Part shown: positions 1 through 13,700 of the stretch, piece by piece
Layout: each line of letters begins with the position of its first letter
Position numbering within the stretch: the first letter of the stretch is position 1
Assembly: GCA_037043455.1 (NCBI GenBank)
Contig: JAWPHD010010998.1
Location: 23,790-87,789 of the forward strand
DNA length: 64,000 nucleotides
Source: Cyrtodaria siliqua
Taxonomy: Eukaryota > Mollusca > Bivalvia > Adapedonta > Hiatellidae
Direction: 5' to 3'
The notes under the pieces: model-generated
Told to the model about the DNA's origin: nothing
Database searches by the model: none
Seen by the model: the letters and a program-made list of their open reading frames with translations, nothing else
Translations under genes and position numbers: made by a program

Positions 1-1467
1 AGCAAGACCAATGACCGCATCATGGCCTAGTAGTAGAGCAAGACCAATGACCGTATCATGGCCTAGTAGTAGAGCAAGACCAATGGCCGCATCATGGCCT
101 AATGGTAGAGCAAGACCAATGACCGTATCATGGCCTAGTGGTAGAGCAAGACCAATGACCGTATCATGGCCTAGTGGTAGAGCAAGACCAATGACCGTAT
201 CATGGCCTAGTGGTAGAGCAAGACCAATGACCGTATCATGGCCTAGTGGTAGAGCAAGACCAATGACCGTATCATGGCCTAGTAGTAGAGCAAGACCAAT
301 GACCGTATCATGGCCTTGTGGTAGAGCAAGACCAATGACCGCGTCATGGCCTAGTGGTAGAGCAAGACCAATGACCGTATCATGGCCTTGTGGTAGAGCA
401 AGACCAATGACCGTATCATGGCCTAGTGGTAGAGCAAGACCAATGACCGCATCATGGCCTAGTAGTAGAGCAAGACCAATGACCGTATCATGGCCTAGTA
501 GTAGAGCAAGACCAATGGCCGCATCATGGCCTAATGGTAGAGCAAGACCAATGACCGTATCATGGCCTAGTGGTAGAGCAAGACCAATGACCGTATCATG
601 GCCTAGTGGTAGAGCAAGACCAATGACTGTATCATGGCCTAGTGGTAGAGCAAGACCAATGACCGTATCATGGCTTAGTGGTAGAGCAAGACCAATGACC
701 GTATCATGGCCTAGTAGTAGAGCAAGACCAATGACCGTATCATGGCCTTGTGGTAGAGCAAGACCAATGACCGCGTCATGGCCTAGTGGTAGAGCAAGAC
801 CAATGACCGTATCATGGCCTTGTGGTAGAGCAAGACCAATGTCCGCAGCGTGGCCTAGTGGTAGAGCAAGACCAATGACCGTGGCATAGCCTAGTGGTAG
901 AGCAAGACCACTGGCTGCGTCATGGCCTAGTGACAGAGCAAGACCAATGACCGCTGCATGGCCTAGTGGTAGAGCAAGACCAATAATGGCAGGGGCATGG
1001 CATATCGGTTGACCAAGACCAATGACGATGGCAGTGTGGTCTAGTGGTAGAGCAAGACCAGTGACCACAGTGTGGCCTAGTGGTAGAGCAAGACCAGTGA
1101 AAGCAACATGGCCTAGTGGTAGAACAAGACCAGTGACCACTGCGTGGCTTAGTGAGTGGTAGAGCAAGACCAGTGACCACGGAGTGACTTAGTGGTAAAG
1201 CAGGACCAGTGACCATGGTGTGGTATAGTTTTAGAGCAAGACCAATGACCGCTGCATGGCTTAGTGGTAGAGCAAGACCAGTGACCACAGTGTGGCCTAG
1301 TGGTAGAGCAAGACCAGTGACCACGGTGTGGCCTAGTGGTAGAACAATACCAGTGGCCATGGTGTGGCCTAGTGGTAGAGTAAGACCAATGTACATGGTG
1401 TGGCCTAGTGGTAGGGCAAGACCAATGATCACAATGTGGCCTAGTGATAGAGCAAGACCAGTGACCT
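1..1467. repeat. 36-bp tandem array built on a tRNA/SINE-like head
   Basis: About forty 36-bp units containing TGGCCTAGTGGTAGAGCA, which resembles the A-box half of a tRNA-derived promoter. Units before about 900 are uniform; later ones diverge. It starts before the window and ends directly in the tail of the SINE family seen at 30583, 26795 and 49650. The 292-residue open frame is a consequence of a 12-codon unit. Confidence 0.93.
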
Positions 1468-1530
1468 AAAAATAACCTATACTGTGTTGATGAGCGGTTA
1501 AACAACATTCAATTCAATTCCTCTCCACAT
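1468..1530 (+). mobile_element. SINE tail at the end of the 36-bp array
   Basis: AACCTATACTGTGTTGATGA and the following GTTAAACAACATTCAA match the 3' end of the SINE at 30583-30895 and, inverted, that at 26795-27060. Confidence 0.8.
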
Positions 1531-1701
1531 GGGGTATTGCGTATAAGCTGTGTTTACAGGTGCATATCTCTTACCAATTGTGTTGGCCATGAGCTTTCTT
1601 ACAATATTTTCTAAAGAGCTGCATGAGCAATGTTGGTTCCTGTAACCCCTTGGCTCCCATGGAACTGTCCACCTGAACTATTGTCTTGTTTGTATTTACA
1701 G

Positions 1702-1777
1702 AGCAAATGACTCGATACTGCTGGCGCTGTACGAAGCTATTCATCTGAACAGAAATTTCATTACAGCTTTAACTCAT
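1702..1777 (+). CDS. ARMH3: ARMH3 exon a
   Basis: Acceptor tttacag before 1702 and donor gtaagt after 1777. One base completes a codon from the previous exon, then 25 codons give [20 protein letters not shown] and the residues TALTH. First ARMH3 exon visible in the window. Confidence 0.93.
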
Positions 1778-4700
1778 GTAAGTTCTCTCCCTTCATAATT
1801 ATTGTTACCTAATTTCCCCCGTTAGCTCGGTGGATAAAACCTTAGCTTTAACACTACATACCTGTGTTGGTTCACTCCCTGGCATGTCTGAAGGGAAATT
1901 TCATCCCATTTCCCTCTAAGGTCGCTGTCCCAATATAACCTAATAGGGTGTGTTTATGGGACGTAAAACCCCATTTAATTTAATTTCCCCTTTTTACCCT
2001 GTCTGTGGCAATGCCATTAACAGGGCAGATAGTTTATTTACAAAATAATCACTGATAATATTTTATCGCTGGCATACATCAAATAAAAGATCACTTTCCG
2101 TGATTGATGTGCAGTACTAATCCGAACCTTCTCTGACCTTACCAGCCCTTTTTATGATTTTGATATTTCATCTGGCTGTGTCCTAAAAAAACACACAAAA
2201 AATATATATATTAAAAATGGCTTTTACGATCAGAGAAGGCTCACAGTAGTGAAGTACTTGACTTGAAGTTAAATTGAAATCTCATTATTATATTATTATG
2301 CATGTGAATTTAACGGGACACTCGTCAATCTTGATTTTTTGCAATATTAATGCCAAACACTCTTTATGGGCGTGTGACCTAGATCATTCAATGATAGTTG
2401 TCATGGTTACTGTTTCAGTCACACACTCCCTCCATTCCATCCACCCCGCCGACATCTCCGTCTCCCACGACATCCCCGTCAGGAGACTTACAAGGTATGT
2501 GCTTTCCTTTATATTTCAGCTCTACTGTTTGGGCTTATGCCATAACATGTTGTCACCATGTCTATCTAATTTTCCTTGTTATCGTTATAAGACTGAAATA
2601 GTTATCTCCCCTAACAACTATAACACCTCTAACCATAAGGCTAAAAATAAATCGAACATTGCACAGTTTTTTACCACTAGTCGGATAACTGGTAGTCTAA
2701 TAGAACGTCAAGTCAGAGGTATTTATGCAAATATTTATGTAAAAACAACTTCACCAAAGTGACTTGCATTACACGATGTTGGTTGAATTTCATTTGATTA
2801 AACATTCAAAAAGTGTCATTATGGTATATCACTTCCTTGATATCCTTATAAGACTGACAGAGTTATCTCCCCTGTCAACTTAATTACACAGCTTAAAATA
2901 GACTATTATTGAAGAGTGTTACTGCCTTTCATTACTGGTAGCCTTCTAGATTCTCAAGTCAGAGCTATTTATGTAAAATCGTCAAGTGATTGGCATGACA
3001 TGCTGTTGTTAAAATTCATTTCAGTTACCTTAGACCTTTATGACGTGCAAATCATCATACTTCCTTGACATCTTTATAAGACTGACAGATTTATCTCCCT
3101 TATCAACTACTTTATATATCTTAATTATCCAGCTCTTTATTGAATACATCAACCAAGTTGATCCATAGAATGTTTATCAGACTCACAAGATGGCCTCCAG
3201 CAGCCACTAGTTACATCATTCAACTACTGATGCAATCTTTATGATTTCAACTGTTGGTCGGAAACTTAGTTTGGGGTTTATGTAGATATATAGGTTTACA
3301 AGCCTGTTGTTGGTAAGGAGCATATGTGAATAGATAGGTATATGGGCGTGTTGTCAGTTGGAGGTGTATGTTAATAGATAGGTCTGTAGGTGTGTTGTTA
3401 GTTAGGTAAATAAATAGATAGGTTTGTAGGCATGTTTCTTTCTGGTCATAGATATAGCTTTTGTTGTCAAACAGTAGAACGTTTGCTTCAACTGCAAGGT
3501 GTCCTGAGTTCAAACCTCTCTGAGTGTAATGATATGTCCATGCCTGTTTACAAAGAATTTAATTTCTTGCTTAAAAAATCAATATGGTGAAAATGACAAA
3601 AGTTGCCCCTGAATCTGATATGTCAACTAAATAAACATGATCAGTAAATGACAGTTATGCTTTCTAGCAAGTAAATGAGCACTCCTGTTTACTTCTTTTG
3701 GACAGTTTAATTTGTACACCTGATATTTACAAGTATGGATGCTGTTTATATTGCCAGGAAATCCACTGGAGAATGCTCCTCCCATCCCGGAGCCTGCAAA
3801 TCAACCAACCAACCTCCTTGTAACCTTCCTAGAATACAGCTCCATTGTCATGCAGGACACTAAAGGTGAGTAAATGACTCCACATGAAATCTCTTACATA
3901 GCAATACAAAACCAAACCTGCGGCAAGAAGTGCAGTTAGTACCCATAGGGATACCAACAATTTGTCTATAAACAGTAGTTCCATACCCGACGAAAGTATT
4001 TATCTAATAGACATATAAATGATTCACAAATTTCTTGGCAAATCCAACTCATTGTAACAGATTATCAGTTTAGACAAAAGGCTCATATCTATAATACTGC
4101 TAACTCAGAACATTCTATCATTGTTTATTTACTATTGTTTGTGTTGACTAGACTCGGAACATTCAATCATTGTTTACTCGGAACATTCTGTCATTGTTTA
4201 TTTACTATTGTTTGTGTTGTTGTTTGTGTTGACTATACTCGGTATGTTTTGACCAGATGATACTCGGTACAACAATGCCAAGCTGTGTTTGATCATCTTG
4301 ACGTGTATTGCCGAGGACCAGTACGCCAACTCACTCATGCACGATGTCAACATGAACTTCCGAGTTCTCCTGCACAAAATGGTGGGTCTGCTGATAAACT
4401 GTCACTGATGTATTTTTGTGTATCGTATGTATTTTTCTTCAAAAATAACAGCAAGCCTTATCTGTTCTTAAGTATGTCAAGTGTATGATTTGTTGTTCTC
4501 TGAAAAAGCCAAATAGTTAAGTTGCGGTGTTCTCCGACAAGTACTGTTTAGAGTTTATAATTTAATTAACCTAATGTAAGATATTTGTAACATACTTTAG
4601 TTTCTTTTTGGCAGAAAATAATATGTTTCTGCCAAATGTCAAATCAATCCTAGGAATAAGGTCAAATGTGAAAATGTCATTAAATTTCACAAGCCTGTTA

Positions 4701-7700
4701 TTTATTCAAATCATAACATGGAATACTTAAATTTACATTGGCGATTACCATGTCAAATATTTCACCTATCTGATGTTTGGCTTTGCTTCTGTTTCAGCCA
4801 ATGCGTCACAGAAAGGTGAAGTTTGAAGCTTCACCACCCTCCAGACCACTAGCATGTGCTCTCCTAGGTAATTAGTCAGTCATGCTTTTGATATAAGTTT
4901 GAGAAAATAGCTGCAAAAAACTACTCTGTGATTTACTGTGTATCCCACTGCCTCCGTCGGGGAATATAACATTACCACCTGTCTGTCTGTGCTAGTTCTC
5001 AAAACGTATGAATTCTGTTCAGTTATTTATGTTTTCATATTTTTTCATCAAACTTTCATGTCGTATTATCGTTGACAAAAGGCAACCTTCCATATCAGTT
5101 CAGGTCACAGAGTTAACGTTTTGTGTTCAAAAGTAATTCATCTTTCATCAGGATTTGAATACATATTGTCATTAGCAAAAGCCAACATACCATACCAATA
5201 TCAAAATATCAAGGTCACAGCCAGTGTTACAGTCTGAGTTCAACCATCTCAAAACACCTTTTAACTATCCCTATAACTTCTTTTATTTGTTCATCAAATT
5301 CTGAATATGTTTACCATACCAAAATCAAAAGGTCAACGTCACAGTCTGATTTCATCTTGTAACTTTCAGATCTGATGGTAGAGTTTATTATGAGTCACAT
5401 GATGAAATCCATGCCGTTAGAACTCTACACGTAAGTTGTCCTGTTTACTTTAAGTCACGTGATGGAATCCTTGCCGTTAAAACAACACATAGGTTGTCTT
5501 GTTTATATTTTGTCACATGATAAAGTCCATGTCATAAGAAAACTGCACATACATAGTCTTGTTTATTTTTAGTCACGTGATGAAATACATGCCGTGACAA
5601 CTCTACACCTAGGTTGTCTTGTTTATTATGAGTCACGTGATGAAATACATGCCGTTACAACTCTACACCTAGGTTGTCTTGTTTATTATGAGTCACATGA
5701 TGAAATACATGCCGTTACAACTCTACACGTTGTCTTGTTTATTATGAGTCACGTGATGAAATACATGGCATAGAAAACTCTACATATACGTTGTCTTGTT
5801 ATAAAATATTATGAGTCACATGTTAAAATCCATGTTGTTAAAACTCTACATGTAGGTTGTCCTGTTTATTATGAGTCACATGATGGAATCTATGCCGTTA
5901 GAACTGTACACGTAAGCGGTCTTGTTTATTATGATTCACATGATGAAATCCATGCCATTAGAACTCCAAACGTTAGTTGTCCTGTTTATTATGAGTCACA
6001 TGATGGAATCTATGCCGTTAGAACTGTTACATGTAAGTGGTCTTGTTTATTACGAGTCACATGATGAAATCCGTGCTCTACACGTAAGTTGTGTATTATT
6101 ATATCCCCGCTTTAATAAAGTGAGGAAGGCGCTATATAGGAATCACGTTGTCCGTAACGGGAAGAAGGTGCTATATAGGAATCACGATGTCCATAACGTC
6201 CCATCGCGTTACACATTTTTGTCCGGTCGCATCGCATCCTATCTTGTCTCGTTACACTTTTGTATTACTCGCATTCCTCAAACAGTTTTGAATGGGTTGT
6301 TCCCAAACTTCATATACACGACATATGTCCCTGTACATCACCCATAGTTGATTGCCTAATTTATTAAAGAATTACTGTCTTGTTTGAATTTAAGTGGGGG
6401 TATTCATCACCTTCAGTGATAGTTTTAGTCTCCATTGTGTTTGAATAACTGCAGTATAGACAGATAATTAAATTATCACCGAATTATTTATATGTCGTGT
6501 TTGTGAAGCACTACTAACATACATTCTTTTGAATTTGAAGTTCACTTTGCATTATTTCAAAATGATTTTATTAATACGTGTACGTTTTTCTTTAGTTTAT
6601 GTATGGCGTCATATATAACGAGCAGAAAAGTTCAGGTTGGCCCCAAACTAATTGTATCGTTTCTTGTACTGTAATTTTAGCCGTTGCCTGGGTATCTGTC
6701 ACAGAATACTGTGTTATCAGAAAAAGTGTCGTGTTAGACTGCAGTATCCATGGAAACATTTATGGACAGGTAAATACAAGCTCAATTTTATAAAAAGAAA
6801 ATATAAAAAAATGGCCCTGCCATAAATATGGGGTTGGAGCATATAGTGTTATTCTTGTTCATCCGACCATCGCGTATGTACAGACGTCACACTCTCTTAT
6901 GTACTTACCTCACAGTTTTTTATCTGTACTACTTCTCATGAACTTCTCGGCAGATTTTGGCGATACTTGATAGGAAGTATCAGTATGTAGTCTAGCTGCA
7001 CGTGCCATTGGACTGGTCAGGTCAGTAGTCTATTTGCACGTGCCATTGGGCTGGTCAGGTCAGTAGTCAAGTTGCACGTGCCAATGGACTGGTCGGGTCA
7101 GTAGTCTAGTTGCACGTGCCATTGGACTGGTCGGGTCAGTTGAATTTCGGCGAGTTAAGGCATTATTTCAGCTGATAGCTAACAGTGGGGGCATTCGTGT
7201 CCACAGACACATTTCTACTTTAATATCTAATTTTCTTAAATTCAGTATTCTTTAATAATATAAATTCTTTTAACTTTTAATTTATTTAGACACAAACTTA
7301 GTATTAAAACAATTATGCGGAAACATGACGTGACAACAGATGTTGGATACATAACTTTTTTTACCCATAGAAAACAATATTTGTAACAAATAAAAAAAAA
7401 CTAGAAATTGTTGTTTTCCATGGGACAAAAACGTATGGGTCCCCCATTCGCCCCGCCGTTCTCTATTGATCAGAGATCGTTTTGATAATTAATATCCCTA
7501 TGACATTGACCTTTGACTCACTCTGAAATGACTCGAAAAACTCCATTGTGACTGACCTAGTGACCAAGATGACCTTTTATTTTGTTGACCTAGTGACCCG
7601 AAAATCAATAGGTGTTATCTACTTGTCATAACCAACAATCGTTCCAAGTTTGAGGACCCTATGTCCAACCGTTCTTTAGTTATTGATCGTCAAGGTCACC

Positions 7701-10700
7701 AACGACCTTGACCTTTGACCATAGGGGTCATCTACTTGTCATGACCAACCATCGTTCCAAGTTTGAGGACCCTAGGTCCAACCGTTCTCTAGTTATTGAT
7801 CGGACATCGTTTTGATAGTCAAGGTCACCTTGACCTTTGACCTAGTGACCCCTCTATTTGTCATGACCAACCATCCTTCCAAGTTTGAGGACCCAAGGTC
7901 CAACAATCTGTAGTTATGATCGGACATCGTTTTGATAGTCAAGGTCACTGCGACCTTGACCTTTGACCTAGTGACCCCTCTACTTGTCATGACAACCATC
8001 CGTTCCAAGTTTGAGGACCCTAGGTGCAACCATTCTGTAGTTATTGATCGGACATCGTTTTGATAGTCAATGTCACCTGCGACCTTGACCTTTGACCTAG
8101 TGACCCCAAAATCAATAGGGGTCATCTACTTGTCATGACCAAACCATCCTTCCAAGTTTGAGGACCCGAGGTCCAAACCGTTCTGTAGTTATTGATCGGA
8201 CATCATTTTGATAGTCAATGTCACCACGACCTTGACCTTTGACCTAGTGACCCCAAAATCAATAGGGGTCATCTACTTGTCATGACCAACCATCCTTCCA
8301 AGTTTGAGGACCCTAGGTCCAACCGTTCTCTAGTTATTGATGCGACATCGTTTGTTACACAGACAGACCTACAGCCTTGACCTTTGACTTAGTGACCCCA
8401 AAATCAATAGGGGTCTTCTACTTGTCATGACCAACCATCCTTCCAAGTTTGAGGACCCGAGGTCCAACCGTTTTGTAGTTATTGATCGGACATCGTTTTG
8501 ATAGTCAATGTCACCACGACCTTGACCTTTGACCTAGTGACCCCAAAATCAATAGGGGTCATCTACTTGTCATGACCAACCATCCTTCCAAGTTTGAGGA
8601 CCCGAGGTCCAACCGTTTTGTAGTTATTGATCGGACATCGTTTTGATAGTCAATGTCACCACGACCTTGACCTTTGATCTAGTGACCCCAAAATCAATAG
8701 GGGTCATCTACTTGTCATGACCAACCATCCTTCCAAGTTTGAGGACCCTAGATCCAACTGTTCTCTAGTTATTGATCGGACATCGTTTGTGACACAGACA
8801 GACCTACAGCCTTGACCTTTGACCTAGTGACCCCAAAATCAATAGGGGTCATCTACTTGTCATGACCAACCATCCTTCCAAGTTTGAGGACCCTAGGTCC
8901 AACCATTCTCTAGTTATTGATCAGACATCGTTTGTGACACAGACAGAGAAACAGACAGAGAAAGAAACAGACAGAAAGCACAAACTCAATATGGCTCCCC
9001 TACCACACTTTGTGTGGGAAGCCATAAACAATTGGATTTACCGTAAAAGATCCCACTAAAATAAATCTAAATCCTGATGAGTAATTTTCTGTTGAACATT
9101 TGAATACCTGGTTTTACTTTTTTGTCATGTTTGTAAAAAAACAAAAACAAATTTATACTCTTCCTTTAATTACCACATTCTGTTTGATTCCTACACATGG
9201 TGCAAGGTGTACAGTACTGGTTCTATCCAGGAATAAGTGGGTGGTCTGCCCCCACCACTAAAAAATGTATTGTCATACATAGCCTAAAACACACTGAAAA
9301 ATTATCTTAAACACCAAACAAACAAACTATTTATCTTAAGTTATTGTGTTAATGAATATTTATATTTCATTTCAGCATTAATAAACCTTTTAAAGTTCAT
9401 CCTGTCACATGAAAGTCATCTTGTCAAAAAGTACAACATCTTCCACGCGTGTTCAAAGGTAAATATGTTACAAAGAAACGTAAACCATGTTGTATGTTGT
9501 ATGTACATTATGAATGTTTTAGAGATATTGTGAATGTTGCAGATAATTGTAAAAAAGTAGTGTGTGTGCGTTCATGGTTAAGCTTTGTTCATAATCGTGT
9601 GTCATCATTGTCTTTGGTCACGTCTTTGACCTGCAGGACCTGAAATATATTATTGGATTATTGACAGGGGACATGGACTCACATGCCCTTTTGGAAATTA
9701 TATTCGCCCGAGCCGTTAACGACAGGGGAGTATAGTTTCACCCGTGCCGTTAGCGACAGGGGAGTATAGTTTCACCCGAGCCGTTAGCGACAGTGGAGTA
9801 TAGTTTCACCCGAGCCGTTAGCGACGGGAGTATAGTTTCACCCGAGCCATTAGCGACAGGGGAGTATAGTTTCACTCGAGCCGTTAGCGACGGGAGTATA
9901 GTTTCACCTGATAAAAAGGAAGTACTCACCGGTTTTAAAAATGCATAGGCATTTTGTATCTCTGCCATTTTGTTTTTTGTGTACTGAAGATATGAGGCAC
10001 CAGTGGGAAATCGTCAAATGTTCACATCGTGAGACGTAGACATGGGCTCATGTTGACCTATCAAAAAATGACTATCTGTGTCTCTGACAAATGGTACATG
10101 TGTCAGTGTGTTTGTCTGGATGGACATCTTGTTTCATATAAACTTATTTTGACTTTGACTGAAATGTTGCATTATTTTAACAATAATGTGAACATTTTGA
10201 TAAAACTTGGTACCAGTTTCCTGAGGAAAAAATGTTCTCAGGAACATCTGACTTTTCTTCCAGTGGTTATGTAACTGCATGATGAATGTCAGCAGGGCTT
10301 CTAAAATCGCCGGTTTATCGGTTCCCAGACCGAAATCTGTGTCTCCAGACCGTTTTTCTTTTCAAAATCTCTGTTTAAATCGGTCCCAGATATTGTATCT
10401 ATCGGTCGTTAAAAAATCTACAATTGCCCTTCACACCTAAAATATGCCTTGCGGCAATATTCTTTGATCCATAACACGATTGTTTGTCACTCGCTGTGCA
10501 AAAGTAGGTCAATTTGGACTAAACCATTACCGATAGTAGGGAGTTTTCCGGAAGAGTCTATAGCCATGTAGCACGCCTTTGATGTGTGATCAGTGAAAGT
10601 ATATCACGCGTTCTGTCGGTTCACTGAAGCGAGTGTTACCGTCTGTGATTTCTTGGATATACCGTTAGTCAAAAGGTGTTAGCCTGTTTGCTTGTGTCGG

Positions 10701-13700
10701 GTTGTTTTTTTAAGTGGCCAAAGCTGGGACTGAAATTTGTTTGCGTCATTAAAATACCGAGATGTGTTAATTGTTTGTTTGATATTTTTTTTACAATAAC
10801 TTTAAGTATAATATTAATGACATTAATTAAGGAAAGTGATCAAACCTGACACAGTTTTTAGCTCTACTGATCAGAGATCAGCAGAGCTTATGCCGTGGTG
10901 CGGCGTCCGTCGTCCGTCTGTCCGTCCGTCCGTTAACTTTTATTTGTAGCGACTACTCCTCTGAAACTACTGGATGGATATTCATAAAACTTTACAGAAA
11001 TGTTGCCCATGAAGTCTAGTTGATCCTAGCAAAAATTCATGTTGATGTGAAATCCAAGATGGCCGCCAAAGCTAAAACTTGTTTTTTAAATTCAAGTTTG
11101 TAGCGACTACTTCTTGAAAACTATAAGTGATATTGATATGGGACTTTTTCTAAAATGATCAGCATGACATGATGTTGGTCCTTGTCGAAAATCGTTTTGA
11201 TTGGACGTTAAACGTGGCTGCCAGCGGCCATCTTTGTTTACATAGAGTTATATAGTAAAAACTTGTAGCGACTACTGCTCTGAAACTACTTGGCGGATTT
11301 TCATGAAACTTCACAGGAATGTTGCTCTTGATGTCTAAATGATCCTAGCAAAATTTCAGGTCGGCCGGAAATTCAAGATGGCCGCCACAGCTAAAAATAA
11401 ATTTTCAAAATACAAGTTTGTAGCGACTACTTCTTGAAAACTATAAGTGATATTGATATGGGACTTTTTCTAAAATGATCAGCATGACATGATGGTTATC
11501 CGAGTCGAACATTATTTTGATTCGACATTAAACATGGCTGCCAGTGGCCATCTTTGTTTACATAGAGTTATATAATAAAAACTTGTAGCGACTACTCCTC
11601 TGAAACTACTTGGCGGATTTTCATGAAACTTTACAGGAATGTTGCTCTTAATGTCTAATTGATCCTAGCAAAATTTCAGATCGGCCAGAAATTCAAGATG
11701 GCTGCCAAAGTTAAAAATAGATTTTTAAAAAATAAGTTTGTAGCGACTACTTCTTGAAAACTATAAGTGATATCGATATGGGACTTTTTCTAAAATGATC
11801 AGCATGACATGATGGTTATCGGAGTCGAACATTATTTTGATTCGACATTAAACATGGCTGCCAGTGGCCATCTTTGTTTACATAGAGTTATATAATGAAA
11901 ACTTGTAGCGACTACTCCTCTGAAACTACTTGACGGATTTTCATGAAACTTCACAGAAATATTGCTCTTGATGTCTAATTGATCCTAGCAAAATTTCAGG
12001 TCGGCCGGAAATTCAAGATGGCCGCCACAGCTAAAAATAGATTTTCAAAATACAAGTTTGTAGCGACTACTTCTTGAAAAATATAAGTGATATTGATATG
12101 GGACTTTTTCTAAAGACATGATGTTGGTCCTTGTCGAAAATCGTTTTGATTCAACGTTAAACATGGCTGCCAGCGGCCATCTTTATTTACATAGAGTTAT
12201 ATAATGAAAACTTGTGGCGACTACTCCTCTGAAACTACTTGACGGATTTTCATGAAACTTCACACGAATGTTGCTCTTGATGTCTAATTGATCCTAGCAA
12301 AATTTCAGGTCGGCCGGAAATTCAAGATGGCCACCACGGCTAAAAATAGATTTTTAAAAAATAAGTTTGTAGCGACTACTTCTTGAAAACTATAAGAGAT
12401 ATTGATATGGGACTTTTTCTAAAATGATCAGCATGACATGATGTTGGTCCTTGTCGAAAACCGTTTTGATTCGACGTTAAACATGGCTGCCAGTGGCCAT
12501 CTTTGTTTACATAGAGTTATATAATGAAAACTTGTAGCGACTACTCCTCTGAAACTACTGTACGGATTTTCATAAAACTTCACAGGAATGTTGCTCTTGA
12601 TGTCTTATTGATCCTAGCAAAATTTCAGGTCGGCCGGAAAATCAAGATGGCCACCACGGCTAAAAAAAGATTTTAAAAAATTAAGATTGTAGCGACGACT
12701 TCTTGAAAACTATAAGAGATATTGATATGGGACTTTTTCTAAAATGATCAGCATGACATGATGGTTATCCGAGTTGAACATTATTTTGATTCGACGTTAA
12801 ACATGGCTGCCAGTGGCCATCTTTGTTTACATAGAGTTATATAATGAAAACTTGTAGCGACTACTCCTCTGAAAGTACTTGACGGATTTTCATGAAACTT
12901 CACAGAAATGTTGCTCTTGATGTCTAATTGATTCTAGCAAAATTTCAGGTCTGCCGGAAATTCAAGATGGCCGCCACGGCTAAAAATAGATTTTCAAAAA
13001 TCAAGTTTGTAGTCACTACTTCCTGAAATCAAAATCAATCAGTAGAGCTTCAAGGTCATTGACCTCTTGTTTTTTTAAGTCGGACCGAAATTGTTTGCGT
13101 TAGTCGTAACATTTGGTATTAATTAAGCTAATTGATGAAAAACGATATTACTCAATTTATGTAAAATCGTATATAATCCGGTAGTCCGCGCGTGTTAGTC
13201 CGCGTTTTATACCTACCCGGTTTATTAGACACTTCCGGTTCAATTCCTCAAATGATCAACAATTTTAATATTGAGTGAAAGTTATTCATTCAGTAAAGCG
13301 AAGACATGATGTCAGTCATTAAAATGTACAAATTGTGATAAAGTAAGTTATAAATAGTACAAATATAATACAAACATACATTTTAAATAGTTCTCTATAT
13401 CAATGACTGAACGGAAAAAATGCATGTTGCAGCTGACATGGTGGGTGGGGTACGGCGATTTTAGTGATTTTTTCAAAATAAGTGTGATTCTTACGGCAGA
13501 TAAAAACCTGGACCGATTTGCATTTTAAAATTTTAGAAGCCCTGAATGTCAGAATGTATGTGCTTGTTCCTTCTGTTAGATGGCATCAATCAATCTTGTG
13601 TTGACATTTTTTTTCAGATTGTAAATATATTTAACTTGTTCATCACCTACGGCGACACATTTCTTCCTAACCCAAACAGTTATGACGAGCTTTACTACGA

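Noticed and set aside
11..889. 292-residue open frame of a 12-residue repeat on the plus strand
   Set aside because: Follows from a 36-bp unit lacking stops; other frames and the reverse strand are also open, it overlaps a SINE-linked array, and no known protein resembles it.
2274..2762. 162-residue plus-strand frame
   Set aside because: Runs through ARMH3 exon b in the wrong frame and into introns; the shorter Ser/Pro frame bounded by splice sites is the conserved one.
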